Shown: positions 62,188-64,000 of the stretch, piece by piece | How the letters are laid out: each line of letters opens with the position of its first letter | Position numbering within the stretch: the first letter of the stretch is position 1 | Origin: Hydrogenovibrio sp. JE_KL2 | GTDB taxonomy: Bacteria > Pseudomonadota > Gammaproteobacteria > Thiomicrospirales > Thiomicrospiraceae | Assembly: GCF_009296185.1 (NCBI RefSeq) | Contig: NZ_WBJR01000004.1 | Coordinates: 1 to 64,000 of the forward strand | Length of the DNA stretch: 64,000 nucleotides | Reading direction: 5' to 3' | Notes under the pieces: model-generated | The model's database searches: none | The model's input: the letters and a program-made list of their open reading frames with translations, nothing else | What the model was told of the DNA's origin: nothing | Position numbers and translations under genes: made by a program

Positions 62188-62775
62188 CTATTCCAGCACA
62201 CTGATAATCGTTTCAGCCACTTCATATAATTTCTGATTACTGTCCATTGAGCGTTTGCGTATCGCTTCATAAGCCTCTTGTTCGGTCACGCCTTTTTGCT
62301 GCATCAACAAGCGTTTCGCCTTGTCGATCAACTTGTTCTGTTCCAACTCGGACTTGGTTTGTTTCAACTCGTCTTTCAGCGCCTGATACTCTCTGAAACG
62401 TGCAATCGCCACACTCATGATTGGCTTTACACGCTCCATATCCACACCTTTGACGATGTAACCACTCACCCCTGACTTAATCGCTTCCTGAATGACGGTT
62501 TCATTGTCTTCGTCGGCGAACATTACCACCGGCAAGGGGTTGTGCTCATTGAGTAGATACATACTTTCGAGAATATCCCGATCCGGCGATTCGGTGTCAA
62601 TCACAATCATATCCGGCATAATCTGCGCAACCTTCGCCAGCAGGCTTGGGCCGGGTTCGACACGAGCGATCACCTCATAGCCATGATCCAACAACGCCTG
62701 CGACAAGAGTGCAGAACGCCCAGAGTCGTTATCCACGAGCATCACTTTGATGGTTTCAAACTTGGTCTTAGGCAT
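62188..62775 (-). CDS. nasT: ANTAR-domain antiterminator NasT
   Basis: A 195-aa response-regulator-type protein. The receiver domain ~1-125 has phospho-site Asp in MIVIDTESPD and Lys in YIVKGVD; the phosphorylation role is dispensable in NasT relatives. A coiled linker (ALKDELKQTKSELEQNK) leads to the C-terminal ANTAR domain (DKAKRLLMQQKGVTEQEAYE then AIRKRSMDSNQKLYEVAETI). It binds hexaloop hairpins in leader RNA to prevent termination. The window shows five such leaders, one of them before nasT itself. Confidence 0.95.
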   Translation of the reverse strand: MPKTKFETIKVMLVDNDSGRSALLSQALLDHGYEVIARVEPGPSLLAKVAQIMPDMIVIDTESPDRDILESMYLLNEHNPLPVVMFADEDNETVIQEAIKSGVSGYIVKGVDMERVKPIMSVAIARFREYQALKDELKQTKSELEQNKLIDKAKRLLMQQKGVTEQEAYEAIRKRSMDSNQKLYEVAETIISVLE

Positions 62776-62850
62776 CTTCTCTTCGTCTGCTTAAATCGTT
62801 TTTCACGTTATTCATTTCCAATTCGGTTTTATCGTGTGCTGTTCACCAAT

Positions 62851-62906
62851 AAAAAAAGCCCACCCATTTCCTCCATCATAAAGAAAACGGCATGAGCATC
62901 TCTACT
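62851..62906 (-). ncRNA. Putative NasT-type leader of nasTS
   Basis: Minus strand AGT-AGAGAT-GCT (62895-62906), three base pairs and a hexaloop with A1 and G4. It is followed by a weaker, bulged terminator that begins GCTCAT pairing with GTGGGC and ends in seven T (A-run 62851-62857). It looks like a degenerate copy of the sister leaders, suggesting autoregulation. Confidence 0.5.
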
Positions 62907-62922
62907 AAATTATCTTGGAAAT

Positions 62923-62939
62923 AGAAACAACCAAACCAA
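62923..62939 (-). promoter_or_regulatory. Sigma-54-like promoter of nasTS
   Basis: Minus strand TTGG-TTTGGTTGTT-TCT, same GG-N10-TCT pattern as its sisters. Confidence 0.4.
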
Positions 62940-63033
62940 CCGTAAAATTATGTTTCAAAAACAAACAATTATGTACATTTGTTTACTTTTTAAACGCCAT
63001 AAAAGATGCCTGTATTCGAGGGCTTAGGTTTCA

Positions 63034-63054
63034 TTTTGGTGCAAGCCAACACCA
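63034..63054. promoter_or_regulatory. Shared NtrC-like site between nasT and the PAS receptor gene
   Basis: TTTTGGTGCA (63034-63043), with TGGTG and CACCA as inverted arms. It lies midway between the two divergent GG-N10-TC promoters (about 97 and 88 bases away), the position expected for a shared enhancer. Confidence 0.5.
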
Positions 63055-63128
63055 TTTAGAAAATAAGCAATGCCTTATTTTCTACCCAAAAACCACTAAA
63101 CGTTTGATTTATATAACGTTACCTATCT

Positions 63129-63145
63129 ATGGTTTGGAAATTTCT
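63129..63145 (+). promoter_or_regulatory. Sigma-54-like promoter of PAS receptor gene
   Basis: ATGG-TTTGGAAATT-TCT on the plus strand; GG at 63131 and TC at 63143, ten bases apart. Confidence 0.4.
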
Positions 63146-63162
63146 TTAACTAATCTATGTTT

Positions 63163-63242
63163 GAGTAAAGACGCTCACAAAAAGCTCCCTCCTTTTTTAG
63201 CGAAACCGTAATGAACAGGGTCGATTTTTGTGGGCGTTTTTT
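63163..63242 (+). ncRNA. NasT-type antiterminator leader of PAS receptor gene
   Basis: GAGT-AAAGAC-GCTC (63163-63176) forms a hexaloop with A1 and G4. The overlapping terminator pairs ACGCTCACAAAAA (63171-63183) with TTTTTGTGGGCGT (63225-63237), with one G-U, and then TTTTTT. The stem sequence is identical to those of the nas leaders although this unit is transcribed the other way. Confidence 0.85.
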
Positions 63243-63316
63243 ATGGTCGTTCATTTGCACAATGATTGTGAAAATAAATCATCAAAGAAAGTTGATAGAA
63301 CAAGGATTCAAGCGTT

Positions 63317-64000
63317 ATGGATAAACACGAACAAGAAAAAGATTTCAAACACCTCGGCACACTTGTTATCAAAATGGACTTTTCAGGAGCCTTTCTGGAA
63401 ATCAATGATGCTTTCGTAGAAGCAAGCGAGTTTACGCGCACTCAACTCGCTGGAGAAAATTTTTCTCAACTACTTCATGAAGACACGCCAACCAAGCTGA
63501 CCAAAGATTTATGGCAAACGTTAAAATCTGGAAAGCCTTGGGTTCATATCCTGAAAATCAAATGTAACCATGACAAATACCTTTGGGCGGAAGCCAATAT
63601 GGCGCCCGTACTGGAAAACAACAAAATCGTGGGGGCACTTGCCGTACTCAAACCGCTATCCAACCAAACGCTGGTAACCTCGGCACAAGACGCTGCCGCA
63701 CACTATAAAAAGATACGCCGCAGTTCCGTGCGCAACGGTATTTTGCTGACGCCTGCGCAAAACCTATGCCTGTTCCACAGAATTCATCCTATCAACCTGA
63801 TGGTCGCCAGTATTGCATTGATTGGCGTTTTGGCGACACTACAGCAGTTTCACATCATAAATCTACCAGGTTGGGGTATCCCGGCAATCAGCGCATTTCT
63901 GTTTTTCTACGCGCTTGCGGGGCGAAAATACGCCTTCAAACGTTTAGGCAAAGCAAAAGTGCTTATCGACAAGATGCGCCAAGCCGACTTTAACGGACAG
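63317..64000 (+). CDS. PAS-domain membrane receptor, Aer-like (partial)
   Basis: Open to the right edge, 228 codons seen. A PAS domain covers ~10-115 (LGTLVIKMDFSGAFLEINDA, then VGALAVLKPL). A hydrophobic hairpin at ~165-210 (MVASIALIGVLATL, then ISAFLFFYALAG) gives two membrane passes with a very short periplasmic loop. The sequence then continues into a positively charged region where a HAMP would follow. This is the plan of Aer, an energy-taxis receptor. A receptor kinase or cyclase is possible since the signalling part is missing. ATG at 63317 has AAGGA nearby. The leader places it under NasT. A 19-bp motif copy is embedded (NLPGWG). Confidence 0.65.
   Translation, partial: MDKHEQEKDFKHLGTLVIKMDFSGAFLEINDAFVEASEFTRTQLAGENFSQLLHEDTPTKLTKDLWQTLKSGKPWVHILKIKCNHDKYLWAEANMAPVLENNKIVGALAVLKPLSNQTLVTSAQDAAAHYKKIRRSSVRNGILLTPAQNLCLFHRIHPINLMVASIALIGVLATLQQFHIINLPGWGIPAISAFLFFYALAGRKYAFKRLGKAKVLIDKMRQADFNGQ
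63858..63876 (+). repeat. 19-bp interspersed motif, copy 14
   Basis: TAAATCTACCAGGTTGGGG, one mismatch at the first base. In frame in the PAS gene as NLPGWG. Confidence 0.88.

Noticed and set aside
1-64000. CRISPR reading of the 19-bp repeats
   Set aside because: Copies are kilobases apart, lie inside genes, have no regular spacers, and no cas genes are present.

Overview
The window is a chromosomal segment of a motile, nitrate-assimilating, flagellated gammaproteobacterium. The gene content and order suggest a relative of Hydrogenovibrio/Thiomicrospira, but that placement is from general recollection of gene style and was not tested. Coding density is high. I see no rRNA, tRNA, IS element, phage or CRISPR array.

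Region 1 (1-22 kb, mostly minus strand) is a flagellin and flagellin-glycosylation island. It holds flagellin, a FlaG-like protein and two Maf/DUF115 nonulosonate transferases. It also holds a full CMP-legionaminate-type pathway: PtmE guanylyltransferase, LegB, LegC, LegH, LegG, LegI and LegF. A second module contains a PseA/WbpG-type amidotransferase with dedicated HisH and HisF, a divergent NeuB paralogue, an APH-type kinase and a possible glycosyltransferase. An AT-rich two-TM/coiled-coil gene is wedged into this module. Region 2 (21-38 kb) is a flagellar hook-rod cluster: mltC-like transglycosylase, flgL K J I H G F E D C B, flgT and cheV on the minus strand, then flgA, flgM, flgN and a flgZ-like PilZ gene on the plus strand. 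Sigma-54 and sigma-28 type promoters can be read directly. Region 3 (38-42.5 kb) has a long UmuD-like S24 peptidase divergent from umuC, a hypothetical gene and an MFS drug transporter.

Region 4 (42.5-64 kb, minus strand) is a complete nitrate assimilation locus. It comprises nasT-nasS, a formate/nitrite-type channel, a PP2C-kinase fusion, the nitrate ABC transporter nrtABC, a flavoprotein reductase, nirB, nirD, nasA, the siroheme gene cysG, ybiB, and the molybdenum cofactor genes moeA and mobA. Nitrate is imported, reduced to nitrite by NasA (Mo-bisMGD) and to ammonium by NirBD (siroheme). The neighbours supply both cofactors.

Two signals are not explained by ordinary annotation. (a) A 19-bp motif, AAAATCTRCCAGGTTGGGG, occurs 14 times, about once per 4.6 kb. 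It is found in intergenic spacers and inside seven unrelated genes in several reading frames; 11 copies point the same way, and one inverted pair forms a hairpin between nirB and nirD. It behaves like an uptake-signal or chromosome-architecture motif. (b) Five transcription units share one regulatory plan: a TTTTGGTGCA (NtrC-like) box about 90-100 bp upstream of a GG-N10-YC (sigma-54-like) element, then an RNA hairpin with a six-base loop flanked by GAGT/GCTC, overlapping an intrinsic terminator. This fits NasT (ANTAR) antitermination. The fifth unit is a PAS-domain membrane protein that looks like an energy-taxis receptor, running off the right edge. It implies nitrate-controlled taxis.
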